A stretch of 41,943 bases of DNA from Gammaproteobacteria bacterium. Its GTDB lineage: Bacteria > Pseudomonadota > Gammaproteobacteria > Steroidobacterales > Steroidobacteraceae. The translations under genes and the position numbers were made by a program. Location of the stretch: contig DAHXNE010000115.1 in the NCBI GenBank assembly GCA_027366635.1, positions 1 to 41,943 of the forward strand, read 5' to 3'. Below are positions 26,613 through 35,894 of the stretch, piece by piece (position 1 is the first letter of the stretch; every line of letters starts with the position of its first letter). Below the pieces are notes generated by a model. It worked only from the letters and a program-made list of their open reading frames with translations. It made no database searches and was not told where the DNA came from.

Positions 26613-28077
26613 CGCCGCTGCACTCCTTCCACAGAGCATCGACCCGCCGCTCGACCTCGGTGTCGAGCCGGATGGGACGGCCCCACTGCCGTGCGCTCTC
26701 GCCGCTCCATTTGTGCGTGGCGTCGAGCCCGAGCTTGGAGCCCAGCCCGCTCACCGGACTTGCGAAGTCGAGGTAGTCGATGGAAGTGTGCTCGACCAGC
26801 AGCGAGTCACGAGCCGGATCGACGCGGGTAGCAACCGCCCAGATCACTTCCTGCCAATTGCGCACGTCGATATCCTCGTCCGTGACGATCACGAATTTGG
26901 TGTAGGTGAACTGCCGGAGGTAGGACCAGATTCCCATCATGATGCGCCGGGCATGGCCGGGATACTGTTTGCGGATGCTGACCACGGCCAGGCGGTACGA
27001 GCACGCCTCCGGCGGCAGATGAAAGTCGACGATCTCGGGGAATATGCGCCGCAGGATGGGAACGAACAGCTCGTTCAGCACCAGCGCCATCACCGACGGC
27101 TCGTCGTGCGGCGCACGCCCCATGTAGCTACCCTGGTAAATCGCCCCGGCGCGCAGGTGCAGCCGCTCCAGCGTCACCACCGGGAACGACGCCTGCGAAT
27201 TGTAGTAACCGGTGTGATCTCCGAACGGGCCTTCGATGGCGGTATCGCCGGGCCGGATGAAGCCCTCCATGACGATTTCCGCGCCGGCCGGCGCGTCGAG
27301 CCCGCTGACCTCGCAGCGCACGACGGCACTGCGCTCGCCGCGCAACAGGCCAGCGAATTCGTACTCCGAGAGCGTGTCCGGAATCGGCGCCGCCGCGGCG
27401 AGCAGCGTCGCCGGATCGGTGCCGATGGCGATGAGCACCGGAAACGGCTCGCCCGGCCGGTCGGCCTGCCAGTCGGCGAAGTCGCCGGCCCCGCCCCGGT
27501 GCGCCAGCCAGCGCATGATCACCCGATTGCGGCCGATCACCTGCTGGCGGTACACGGCCACGTTCTGGCGCGCCTTGCGCGGGCCGCGCGTGACCACCAG
27601 CCCGAGCGTGATCAGTCGCGCCGCATCTTCCGGCCAACACCGCTGGATCGGCAGCCGCGCCAGGTCGATCTCGGCCCCGCCCAGGGTGTATTCCTGAAAC
27701 GGCGCGCGCGGGACGCGGCGCGGCGCGACATGCGCGAGCTGCGCGAACTGCGGCCAGCTTGCCAACGCCTCGCGCACATTCGCCGGCCAGTGCGGCTCCT
27801 TCAGCGCCGCGAGCAGCTCGCCGAGCTCGCGCAGCGAGCCGGCACGCTCGCGCCCCAGGGCCGCCTCGATCCGGCGGCGATGTCCGAAGAGATTGCCGAG
27901 CAGCGCGTGCTCGGCGCCGGCCGGTCGTTCGAACAACAGGGCCGGACCCTGACGGCGCAGCGCCCGCAGACAGAATGAAGTGCTCTCCAGCTCCGGGCTC
28001 ACCACGCCGCCAATGCGGCGCAGATCACCCTGGGCCTCGAGGTGCGAGAGAAACGTGCGCAGATCGTGGAATGCCAT
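26605..28077 (-). CDS. ubiD: UbiD-family decarboxylase (4-hydroxy-3-polyprenylbenzoate decarboxylase)
   Basis: A 490-residue prenylated-FMN decarboxylase. [36 protein letters not shown] (the catalytic Glu region), [20 protein letters not shown] and [19 protein letters not shown] are family hallmarks. It removes the carboxyl group after prenylation of 4-hydroxybenzoate. It heads ubiD-ubiU-ubiV. An FNR-type box is centred 42.5 bases before its ATG, so the operon is probably switched on without oxygen, and the mRNA may start at or within two bases of the ATG. The flavin prenyltransferase UbiX is not in the window. Confidence 0.93.
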   Translation of the reverse strand: MAFHDLRTFLSHLEAQGDLRRIGGVVSPELESTSFCLRALRRQGPALLFERPAGAEHALLGNLFGHRRRIEAALGRERAGSLRELGELLAALKEPHWPANVREALASWPQFAQLAHVAPRRVPRAPFQEYTLGGAEIDLARLPIQRCWPEDAARLITLGLVVTRGPRKARQNVAVYRQQVIGRNRVIMRWLAHRGGAGDFADWQADRPGEPFPVLIAIGTDPATLLAAAAPIPDTLSEYEFAGLLRGERSAVVRCEVSGLDAPAGAEIVMEGFIRPGDTAIEGPFGDHTGYYNSQASFPVVTLERLHLRAGAIYQGSYMGRAPHDEPSVMALVLNELFVPILRRIFPEIVDFHLPPEACSYRLAVVSIRKQYPGHARRIMMGIWSYLRQFTYTKFVIVTDEDIDVRNWQEVIWAVATRVDPARDSLLVEHTSIDYLDFASPVSGLGSKLGLDATHKWSGESARQWGRPIRLDTEVERRVDALWKECSGDA

Positions 28078-28112
28078 CGCGCGGCACCCTAACGCGGGAC
28101 GCGCCGGGGAGT

Positions 28113-28126
28113 TTGACCCCGATCAA
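28113..28126. promoter_or_regulatory. FNR-type box upstream of ubiD
   Basis: TTGAC CCCG ATCAA (plus strand), centred 42.5 bases before the leftward ubiD ATG. A weak -10 (TAGGGT on the minus strand, 28091-28086) would place the start near 28079. The same half-sites recur at 21425 and 24178. Confidence 0.75.
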
Positions 28127-28221
28127 TTCCGCGGCCCGCGAGCCGCGCGCAACAGCCCGCCCACCCCACGGCGGGCGGCGCACCGTCAGAGGAGCTCGCC
28201 CCCCCAAAGAAAGGGAGGGTG

Positions 28222-28749
28222 CTACAGGCGCAATTCGCCGCGGCGGATCCGCCGGCGTCGCTCCAGTTGCGCACTGAAGGATTGCCGCAGCCACGCGGTC
28301 GCCCGAGCCCCGCCGGCAAGCTGGAAGTGCGCCTGCGCGAACCCGCCGCCCGAGCGCGGCACGGCAAAATCGATCGCCCCGGCGCGCTCAACGCTGGTCT
28401 GAAGACGTCTGCCGTTCAACAACACCATGCCGTAGATGTCACCCCCCACGGGTCCCAGGCAGACGACGGCGATGGGGTTGGTGCCGGTCGCCGTGTTCAG
28501 CAGCACCGGGTACACGTCGCCGAAGCGACACGGGGTGCGCACTGCGAGCAGCCACCGGCACGAGCGCGACGTGAAGCTGCAGAACTCTCCGAAGATCTGT
28601 CTGCGCTCGTTGGTCGTCGCCGCATAGCTGTACCGGCCATCGCGCGTCGCCGCCACCTGCCAGTGGCCGATGATCAAACCGGTCGCGGCAGCCCGTCCGG
28701 CTACGGCAGTCAGCAGAACCAAGGTGAGGGTGCGGAGCGCTGTTGTCAT
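28222..28749 (-). CDS. Secreted protein of unknown function
   Basis: A 175-residue protein with a signal peptide (MTTALRTLTLVLLTAVAG, cleavage near GRAAA). The mature part has four cysteines (GEFCSF, SRSCRW, RTPCRFG and VVCLGP), a beta-rich middle and a very basic tail (LERRRRIRRGELRL). No family was recognised. The frame extends upstream to 28812, but the signal peptide sets ATG 28749. It lies 200 bases downstream of cydC on the same strand and upstream of ubiD. Confidence 0.55.
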   Translation of the reverse strand: MTTALRTLTLVLLTAVAGRAAATGLIIGHWQVAATRDGRYSYAATTNERRQIFGEFCSFTSRSCRWLLAVRTPCRFGDVYPVLLNTATGTNPIAVVCLGPVGGDIYGMVLLNGRRLQTSVERAGAIDFAVPRSGGGFAQAHFQLAGGARATAWLRQSFSAQLERRRRIRRGELRL

Positions 28750-28949
28750 AATGTCGTGATCTCCATCGCCGGCCGTGCGCGATCCAAGGCCGAAGCCGCG
28801 GGTCTTCTGCACGCCCTCCCCGATTGCGACGCCGGTCGCGCGTGCGGGCTGCAGTTTTGTGACTTTACTCCTTGCCTTTGCCCGCGCCTACGAACGAGAC
28901 GACATATTACGCCAGCCGCATCAGGCACGGCCGCCGGCGGCGGACCCGC

Positions 28950-30734
28950 TCAGGCGCCGCGCTCGCGAACCAGATATTCGGCCACCGGAACGCGCTCGAC
29001 GATGCGGCCAGCGTCCATCACCGCAACTTCGTCCACCAGCTTGGCCAGAGCGCTGAGTCGATGCGTGATGAGCAGCACCGTCCGGCCGCCCGCGGCCGCG
29101 GACAGCGCCGCGTACAGCTCGCCGACGGTGTGCGCATCCAGGCCTTCGGTCGGCTCATCCAGCACCAGCACGGGCGCCTCTTGCAGCAGCGCCCGCGCGA
29201 TGGCGATGCGTCGCGCCTCCCCGCCCGAGACCAGCGCCCCGGCTTCGCCGAGCACCGTGGCGTAACCCTGCGGCAGAGTAGCCACGAATGTATCCAACTG
29301 CGCCAGATGGACCGCGCGCTCGATCCGATCGGAGCCAGCCTCGGGCGCCGCCAGCAACAGATTGTCGCGCAGCGACAGGTTGAACAGCGTGGTGTGCTGG
29401 CTAATGACCGCGATGTGCCGGCGCAGCGCATCGCCCTGCAGCGCCTCCAGCGACTGCCCACCGAACAACACGCGCCCGGCCTGCACCGGGTAGAGTTTCA
29501 ACAGCGCGGCGAGCAACGAGGTCTTGCCCGCGCCGGACGCACCGACCACGGCGAGGCGCGCGCCGGCGGCGAGCGTGAGGTCAATCCCGTCGAGCGCCCA
29601 GTGCGCATCCTCGGCGTAGCGCAGACGCACGCCCTGAAACGCAATAGCCGGCGCCGCCGGCAACGGGGCGCTGGCCCGCGGCTCGACGAACGGCGGCGGT
29701 GTATCGGCCAACTCGAACACCCGCGCCCCCGCGCCGAGCGTGGCATGCCACTGCGCCAGCGCCTCGGGCAGCGGCCCGATCACTTCGAACAGCGCGAGCG
29801 TCAGCAGCGCGAGCATCGCCAGCTCGGCCGGCGGCAGTGCGCCGCTGCGCACCGCCGCCACGCCCGCGACCAGCACAGCGAGCAGTGTCAGTTGCGCCAG
29901 CACGCCCGCCAACCCGGCACCGACGGCCTGCAACCGCTCGAGGCGGTTGCGCCGCCCACCCAAACGCTGCGCCAGCGCCTCGATACGCGCGGTGTGCGCG
30001 GGCACGCCGCCCCAGGCAAGCAGATCGTCATGACCGCGCAACGCATCCAGCAGCAATCCGCGCAGCATGGCCGCTTCGGACACCGATTGCAGCGCATCGC
30101 GCCGCGCTCGCCGGCGCGTCCACAGCGGCAGCAGGACCCCGGCAACCACCACGCCGAGCAGCAGCAGCGGCACGGCGACCGGCAGCGTAATCACGCACAA
30201 CACAAGCGCGACGGCCACCGACGTCAAGGCCACCGTGGCCGGCACCAACACGGCCAGATAGAATTGCTCCAGCGCATCGATATCGGCCCGCAGGCGCGCA
30301 AACAGCTCGGCGCTGCGCAGCGCCGACAGCCGGGCCGGCGCCAGCGGAATCAAGCGCCGAAACAACCAGGCACGCAACCCCGCCAGAGCGCGCAGGGTCG
30401 CCTCGTGGGTCACGACGCGCTCGCCATAACGACCGCCGCTGCGCGCAATGGCACAGGCGCGGATGGTCGCGGCGGGCGTGTAGTAATTGATGGCGACGCC
30501 GCCTACCCCGGCCAACGCCATGGCCGCAATGAACCAGCCCGACACCGCCATCAGACCGATGGCCGCGAACGCCGCCAGGAACGCGAGCGCCGCGCCACCG
30601 GCGAGCCATGCGCGATGGAGACCGAGGACCGCCAGCAGCCGCCGCACCGGGGAGGGCGTCGTCTTCTCTCCAGTCTCGGCCGGACCGGCCTGCGGAATCG
30701 TTGGTTCAGACATCGGCGTCGGCGAGGCTTTCAT
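28950..30734 (-). CDS. cydC: ABC exporter subunit CydC, heterodimeric with CydD
   Basis: A 594-residue ABC exporter half: six membrane segments (for example SGWFIAAMALAG), then an ATPase with Walker A VVGASGAGKTSLL, signature LVSGGEARRIAIARALL and Walker B VLVLDEPTEGLD, with the H-loop in LLITHRL. CydDC is needed for assembly of cytochrome bd, exporting glutathione/cysteine and binding haem. The ATG overlaps the cydD stop (ATGA), so they are coupled. It is the last gene of the cyd operon. Confidence 0.93.
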   Translation of the reverse strand: MKASPTPMSEPTIPQAGPAETGEKTTPSPVRRLLAVLGLHRAWLAGGAALAFLAAFAAIGLMAVSGWFIAAMALAGVGGVAINYYTPAATIRACAIARSGGRYGERVVTHEATLRALAGLRAWLFRRLIPLAPARLSALRSAELFARLRADIDALEQFYLAVLVPATVALTSVAVALVLCVITLPVAVPLLLLGVVVAGVLLPLWTRRRARRDALQSVSEAAMLRGLLLDALRGHDDLLAWGGVPAHTARIEALAQRLGGRRNRLERLQAVGAGLAGVLAQLTLLAVLVAGVAAVRSGALPPAELAMLALLTLALFEVIGPLPEALAQWHATLGAGARVFELADTPPPFVEPRASAPLPAAPAIAFQGVRLRYAEDAHWALDGIDLTLAAGARLAVVGASGAGKTSLLAALLKLYPVQAGRVLFGGQSLEALQGDALRRHIAVISQHTTLFNLSLRDNLLLAAPEAGSDRIERAVHLAQLDTFVATLPQGYATVLGEAGALVSGGEARRIAIARALLQEAPVLVLDEPTEGLDAHTVGELYAALSAAAGGRTVLLITHRLSALAKLVDEVAVMDAGRIVERVPVAEYLVRERGA

Positions 30735-32491
30735 GTCTGCTCGGCCTGCAGCAGCTCAGTGTATGCGCCACGCGTGCTCGCCAACCCGGACGGGGGGCCC
30801 TGCTCGACGATGCGGCCTTCGCTCATGACGGCCACCCAGTCGGCGGAGCGCGCGGCGCTCAAGCGGTGCGCGACCAACAGTACGGTGCGCGAGGCAGCGG
30901 CACTGCGGATAAGCGTCTCCACTGCATGCGCACTCGCAGCGTCCAGATGGGCAGTGGGCTCATCGAGCAGCCACACCGTGGCCCGCTCCCGCAACAGGGC
31001 ACGCGCCAGCGCCAGACGTTGCAACTCGCCGCCCGAGAGCCCCAGTCCTCGCTCGCCGAGCGGCGTATCCCAGCCCCGGGGCAGCCGCGCGAGCACTGGC
31101 GCAAGACCGCTGCGCTCGGCCGCGCGCTCCAGCGCGGTGACATCGGCCTGGGGCGCGGCAAGCAGCAGATTGTCCCGCACGCTGCCCTCGAACACGTGCG
31201 CCCGCTGCGGCACCCACGCGACGTGCGCCCGCCAGTCGTCCGCATCGAGCAGCGTCAAATCCACCCCGTCGATGCGGATGCTGCCACTTTCCGGCACCGC
31301 GAAGCCCATGAGCAGGCTGAGCAGCGTGCTCTTGCCGGCGCCGGTTGCGCCGACCAGCGCGGTCACGCGCCGCGCTTGCAGCACCATGCCGCACTCACGC
31401 AGCGCCGCGGCCCGGCCGCTGTGCACATAACAGACGCGGTCGATGGCAATCTCCGGTGCCGTCGCCGGCGCCAAGCGCGCCGCCCGCACCGGTGCCACCG
31501 CCGCCGGCAGCTCATCGAGCGCCGCGAGCAGTTGTGCCGCGGCCAGCGCGTCCATGCGCGTATGCCGCAACGCGCCGAGCGCCCGCAGCGGCAGATACAG
31601 CTCCGGCGCCAACAGCAGCACGAACAGGCCGGCGCGCAGATGCAGCTCACCCCACAGCAGACGGAAGCCGATCAGCACCGCGACCATGGCAATGCTGACC
31701 ATCGCGAAGAACTCCAGCACGAGCGCCGAAAGAAAGGCGATGCGCAACACTTGCATCGTGAGAGTGCGATACTCCTCGCTCTCCTGGTCCAGGCGGTTCG
31801 CGAACCGGTCGGCGGCGCCGAGCAGGCGCAACGTGACCAGCCCGCCGAGCGCCTCGATGAATGCCGCCCCGAGCCGTCTGAGCTGGCCATAACGGCGCTC
31901 GCTGGCGTGCTCGGCCGCGTGACCCACGAACGTCATGAACAGCGGGATCAGCGGCGCGGTGAACAGCAGGATCAAACCCGAGAGCCAGTCCGCGGGAAAC
32001 ACGAACAGCAGCAGCAACACCGGAATCAGGACCGCGCCGAGCGCCTGTGGCAGGTAGCGCGCGAAATACGCCTGCACCGCGTCGATTCCGTCGACCAGCT
32101 GGGTGATCAGATCGCCGCTCGCCTCGGCGCGCAGCCGCTGCGGTCCAAGCGCCTGGGCGCAGCGCAGCAGGCGCCCGCGCAGCGAGTCACTCAACCGCTG
32201 CGCGGCTCGCTGGGCCGTGTCCCGGGCGCCGACGCTCAACGCGAAACGTATCGGCGCGAGCAGCAGCAACGCCAGCGCCTGCGGCCACAGGCGCGCCAGC
32301 GGCGCGTGCCGTAATAGAGCCTCGGCGAGGATCCCGGACAGCAGCCACGCCTGTCCGACCAGCGCCAGTGTCTGCGCCGCCGTCAGCAGCCCGACGCGGC
32401 GCATGGGGCGGCGAACCTGCCGCGCCGCGCGCCGCAGCCAGTCCGCGGCCGGCTGCGCGGGCGGGGTCGCGGCCGACCCCGGGGACGCCAT
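30731..32491 (-). CDS. cydD: ABC exporter subunit CydD
   Basis: A 586-residue partner of CydC. Membrane part: LLTAAQTLALVGQAWLLSGI, then RALIPVLLLLFVFPADW-type segments. ATPase: Walker A LVGATGAGKSTLLSLL, signature LGLSGGELQRLALARALL and Walker B VWLLDEPTAHLD. The start is placed at ATG 32491 (MASPGSAATPPAQ), 14 bases after the small CydX-like gene. The frame extends to 32611 but would overlap that gene. A fused cydA-B-X-D-C order keeps oxidase and assembly factor in one unit. Confidence 0.92.
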   Translation of the reverse strand: MASPGSAATPPAQPAADWLRRAARQVRRPMRRVGLLTAAQTLALVGQAWLLSGILAEALLRHAPLARLWPQALALLLLAPIRFALSVGARDTAQRAAQRLSDSLRGRLLRCAQALGPQRLRAEASGDLITQLVDGIDAVQAYFARYLPQALGAVLIPVLLLLFVFPADWLSGLILLFTAPLIPLFMTFVGHAAEHASERRYGQLRRLGAAFIEALGGLVTLRLLGAADRFANRLDQESEEYRTLTMQVLRIAFLSALVLEFFAMVSIAMVAVLIGFRLLWGELHLRAGLFVLLLAPELYLPLRALGALRHTRMDALAAAQLLAALDELPAAVAPVRAARLAPATAPEIAIDRVCYVHSGRAAALRECGMVLQARRVTALVGATGAGKSTLLSLLMGFAVPESGSIRIDGVDLTLLDADDWRAHVAWVPQRAHVFEGSVRDNLLLAAPQADVTALERAAERSGLAPVLARLPRGWDTPLGERGLGLSGGELQRLALARALLRERATVWLLDEPTAHLDAASAHAVETLIRSAAASRTVLLVAHRLSAARSADWVAVMSEGRIVEQGPPSGLASTRGAYTELLQAEQT

Positions 32492-32505
32492 CGGGCCCGG
32501 GCCGA

Positions 32506-32709
32506 TCAGGACTGCTCGCGCCCGGCCTCGGCGGCACTCGCTTCCTGCGCATCGAGCAGCGCGCCCCCGGCGGCGCTGATCAGCACCAGCATGGCGGTGC
32601 CAATCAACCACGCGAAGTACCAGGCCCCCTCGTAACCGAGGATCGCCGCCAGGATCGTCACTGCGACGGCAAGAAACATGAACAGCAGAAAATAGAGGAA
32701 TGTGCGCAT
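32506..32709 (-). CDS. Small two-helix membrane protein with an internal CydX-like motif
   Basis: A 67-residue protein, MRTFLYFLLF at the start, with two predicted transmembrane helices (about 4-24 and 29-50). The second begins AWYFAWLIGTAMLVL, close to the CydX signature WYFAWILG, the single-helix third subunit of cytochrome bd. Here the motif comes after an extra N-terminal helix and a GYEG linker. The acidic/Ala tail contains LLDAQEAS. Its place is just after cydB (10 bases) and before cydD. It probably stabilises the oxidase, but the extended form is unusual. Confidence 0.7.
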   Translation of the reverse strand: MRTFLYFLLFMFLAVAVTILAAILGYEGAWYFAWLIGTAMLVLISAAGGALLDAQEASAAEAGREQS

Positions 32710-32719
32710 CAGTCCGTCC

Positions 32720-33856
32720 TCAATAAGCGTGCTCATCGCCGCGCGTGATCTTCTCGGCGCTGACCTTGCCGCGCATCACCCAGAACGCCCAACTCGTGTA
32801 CCACATGATCAGCGGCACGAATACCGCCGCAAAGCCCGCCATCCACAGCAGCGTGTCCTTGCTGGAGCTGGCATTCCACAACGTGAGGCTCATCGACGGA
32901 TCGGTGCTCGAGGGCAGCATGAACGGAAACAGCGCCGCGCCAGCGGTGCCGATCACGCCGATCCACGCCAGCGCCCCCAGCCACCAGCCCAGGTGCGAAC
33001 GGCCCGCCCGCGCCGCGAGCCATGCGCCGACCATGCCCGCAAAGCCCGCCAGCGGCACGAGCCACAGCAGCGGATACGCGCCGAAGTTCGTCAGCCACGC
33101 GCCCGGTACCGTCACGACGCTCTGCTCCAAGGGCGTCTGGGGCAAGCCCGGACCGGGGCTGCCGATCAGCCGGTAACCGGGCATGGCATGCACCCAGAGG
33201 CCACCGGCCGCGAACAGCACGATCGCCACGCCGGCGGCCGCCTGCACCACGCCGCGGGCACGTTGCAACAGCGCGCCTTCGGCGCCGTTCATCACCATCA
33301 GCGCCCCCATCATCGCCGCGAGCGACAGCGCGAGGACACCGGCCAGCAAGGCGAAGGGATTGAGCAGCCCGAGAAAGCTGCCGGTGTAGAACGATGTCAG
33401 GTCCCACTGGAAGTGAAACGGCACGCCGCGGAACAGATTGCCGAACGCCGCGCCGAATATGAGCATCGGCACCGCGCCACTGACGAACAGCACCCAGTCC
33501 CAGGCGTTCCGCCAGGCCGGCCGCTCGATCTGGCTGCGATACTCGAAGCCGAGCGGACGCATGATCATGGTCCACAGCAGCAGCAGCATCACCACGTAGA
33601 AACCGGAGAAGGCGGTCGCGTACAGCAGCGGGAACGCCGCGAAAATCGCCCCACCGCCCAGGACGAACCACACCTGATTGCCCTCCCAGTGCGGCCCGAT
33701 GATGTTCAATGCCACGCGCCGCTCCAGGTCGGTCCGGCCGACATAGCGCAGAATGGCCCCGACGCCCATATCCATCCCGACCATCACGGCCAGGCACATC
33801 AGCAGCACGCCGAGCAGCAGCCACCAGATCACTTGCAAGGTTGCATACAGCCCCAT
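32720..33856 (-). CDS. cydB: Cytochrome bd ubiquinol oxidase subunit II
   Basis: A 378-residue membrane subunit with eight or nine helices. VIWWLLLGVLLMCLAVMVGM, the GMDMGVGAI region, IGPHWEGNQVWFVLGGGAIF (the conserved W-E-G-N-Q-V-W motif) and FPFMLPSS near the C-terminus are typical. With CydA it reduces O2 to water with ubiquinol and no proton pumping, at high oxygen affinity. The start ATG 33856 is three bases after the cydA stop. Confidence 0.95.
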   Translation of the reverse strand: MGLYATLQVIWWLLLGVLLMCLAVMVGMDMGVGAILRYVGRTDLERRVALNIIGPHWEGNQVWFVLGGGAIFAAFPLLYATAFSGFYVVMLLLLWTMIMRPLGFEYRSQIERPAWRNAWDWVLFVSGAVPMLIFGAAFGNLFRGVPFHFQWDLTSFYTGSFLGLLNPFALLAGVLALSLAAMMGALMVMNGAEGALLQRARGVVQAAAGVAIVLFAAGGLWVHAMPGYRLIGSPGPGLPQTPLEQSVVTVPGAWLTNFGAYPLLWLVPLAGFAGMVGAWLAARAGRSHLGWWLGALAWIGVIGTAGAALFPFMLPSSTDPSMSLTLWNASSSKDTLLWMAGFAAVFVPLIMWYTSWAFWVMRGKVSAEKITRGDEHAY

Positions 33857-33859
33857 GAC

Positions 33860-35467
33860 TCAGCCCTCCGCCTTGTTGCCGTACGCGGCGGCCGGAACCG
33901 CCCCGCCCGCAAGCGGCGCGTGCCCGCCCTGCGGCGCGCCGGAGCCGCCGGGCTCGGCCGGTCCGTGCCGGATGGCGCGCACCAACAGGTAAAGCTCGAT
34001 GACGATGAAGATCGAGTACAGCCCCAGGAAGCCGATCAACGAGAAGACCATGTAAGCCACGCTGTGCGTCGAGGCGCTCATCCACGTCGGCAGCACATCG
34101 AACACCGTCCAGGGCTGGCGGCCGAGCTCGGCCACCAGCCAGCCGCACTCGTTGGCCAGGAACGGCACGGGAATCATCCACACCGCGGCCCTGAGGAACC
34201 AGCGCTTGTTCTGCACCACGTCGCGCAGCGAATACAGCGCGGCCAGCACGAAAAACGCCAGCATCAGCAGCCCGAGGCCCACCATGACGCGAAACGACCA
34301 GAACACCGCCGCCACGAACGGAATGGTGTCGCGCGCCGCCGCGCGCACCTGCGCCGCAGTCGCCTGACTCAGATTGGGCGCATAGCGCTGCAGCAGAAAT
34401 CCGTAGCCGAGATCGCGCCGGTGAGCATCGAACTGGGCCAGCGCGGCTGCGTTGGTCGGATCCCTCGCCAGCACGTGCAGCGCCTGCACGGCCGGGATGC
34501 CCTGCTCGATCCGGCGCTGCGCCCGGCGCTCGAGCGCATCGACGCCAAGCACCGTGCCGCCGAGGGAATGCGTGACCAGCAGCGACAACAGATCCGGCAC
34601 CTGCACCGCGTCGTAGTCCTTCTGCTCTCTCTGACTCGGGAACGCGATGAGATTGAACGGCATGGGCGCGGACTCGCTCTTCCACAGCCCTTCCATGGCC
34701 GCGAGCTTGGTCGGCTGCACCCGCCCGGCGACGAAGCCCAATGCGTCCCCGAGCGTGATCACCCCGATGGTGGCCAGCACGCCGAACAGCACAGCCATGC
34801 GCAACGAGCGCTTAGCGAGGGGAATGTGGCGCTTGCGCAGCAGATAGAAGGCGCTGACGCCGGTGACGAACACCGCCGCCGTCACGTAACCGGCGATGCT
34901 CGTGTGCACGAATTTCGATTGCGCATCGGGACTGAAGATGAGCTTGCGGAAGCTGGTGAGCTGCATGCGCATCGTGAACGGGTCGAAGGTTGCGCCGGCC
35001 GGGTCCTGCATGAAGCTGTTGGCCACCAGGATCCACAGCGCCGAGAGATTCGCCGCGAATGCCACCAGCCAGGTGACGGCCAAGTGCTGCCCCTTGGACA
35101 GGCGCTCCCAGCCGAACACCATCAGGCCGACGAAGGTCGACTCCATGAAGAAGGCCATCAATCCCTCGATGGCGAGCGGCGCGCCGAAGATGTCGCCGAT
35201 GAAGCCGGAGTAGAACGACCAGTTGGTGCCGAACTGAAACTCCATGGTCAGACCCGTGGCCACACCGAGCGCGAAGTTGATCATGAACAACTTGCCCCAG
35301 AACTGCGCCATCTGCTTGTAGATCGGCTTGCCGGTGGTGACGTACACGGTCTCCATCGCGGCCAGCAGAAAGGCCAGACCCAGGGTGAGCGGCACGAACA
35401 GGAAGTGATAGAGCGCGGTGGCCGCGAACTGCACGCGCGACAGATCGACCACGGTTCCATTGATCAT
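33860..35467 (-). CDS. cydA: Cytochrome bd ubiquinol oxidase subunit I
   Basis: A 535-residue haem-bearing subunit. The N-terminal ALYHFLFVPLTLGLAFLLA carries the haem d His. GLWKSESAPMPFNLIAFPSQ begins the periplasmic quinol-binding Q-loop, which is long here (another 100 residues before PFVAAVFWSFRVMVGLG). The GRQPW motif (AELGRQPWTVFDVL) is present. The start is ATG 35467 (MINGTVVDLSRVQFAATALY). The 34 extra codons of the open frame upstream do not match. It heads the cydABXDC operon. No clear FNR-type box was seen before it. Confidence 0.96.
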   Translation of the reverse strand: MINGTVVDLSRVQFAATALYHFLFVPLTLGLAFLLAAMETVYVTTGKPIYKQMAQFWGKLFMINFALGVATGLTMEFQFGTNWSFYSGFIGDIFGAPLAIEGLMAFFMESTFVGLMVFGWERLSKGQHLAVTWLVAFAANLSALWILVANSFMQDPAGATFDPFTMRMQLTSFRKLIFSPDAQSKFVHTSIAGYVTAAVFVTGVSAFYLLRKRHIPLAKRSLRMAVLFGVLATIGVITLGDALGFVAGRVQPTKLAAMEGLWKSESAPMPFNLIAFPSQREQKDYDAVQVPDLLSLLVTHSLGGTVLGVDALERRAQRRIEQGIPAVQALHVLARDPTNAAALAQFDAHRRDLGYGFLLQRYAPNLSQATAAQVRAAARDTIPFVAAVFWSFRVMVGLGLLMLAFFVLAALYSLRDVVQNKRWFLRAAVWMIPVPFLANECGWLVAELGRQPWTVFDVLPTWMSASTHSVAYMVFSLIGFLGLYSIFIVIELYLLVRAIRHGPAEPGGSGAPQGGHAPLAGGAVPAAAYGNKAEG

Positions 35468-35894
35468 GACTTTGACCCTCGACTCGTGTCGCCCAAGCAC
35501 TCCGCCGCCGCGGCAGACGTGCCCGATCATGCGCGGAGCCGGACCCGGACAATCCCGCACCGCAGCCACTCGATCGGCTCATGATGGCACCGGACGGCCC
35601 ACACGTCGACATCGGCCGCAACCGATCCGGCCCCCGGCCCGGCGCCACGCGACGCCGCATCATGGCGGAAGGAAAGGGTAATACACTCGCCAGGCGGTGG
35701 AAAATATGGCCCGCCGCGGCCGGACTGCGGAAAGTACCGACTTGCGCTTGGCGCGCGAGCGCCGCCAGCAAGCGCTTGAAAGCCGGCCGGATCTCCCGGA
35801 GAATCTTCCCGGCCCGCAATTCCTTGTCCAGGCGGCGGGGCGCAAGTCGACCGGAGGCGCTATCCGGCATCGGGCGCCGCGCCGCGGTCAGCTG

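Noticed and set aside
35458..35475. FNR box before cydA (TTGATCATGACTTTGAC)
   Set aside because: Only single half-sites are present without the inverted partner at the right spacing, and the stretch covers the cydA start codon itself.
32702..35584. 960-codon open frame antisense to cydB and cydA
   Set aside because: It lies opposite two clearly identified membrane genes, its translation is a low-complexity His/Arg/Gln/Glu mixture, and long antisense frames are expected at this GC content.
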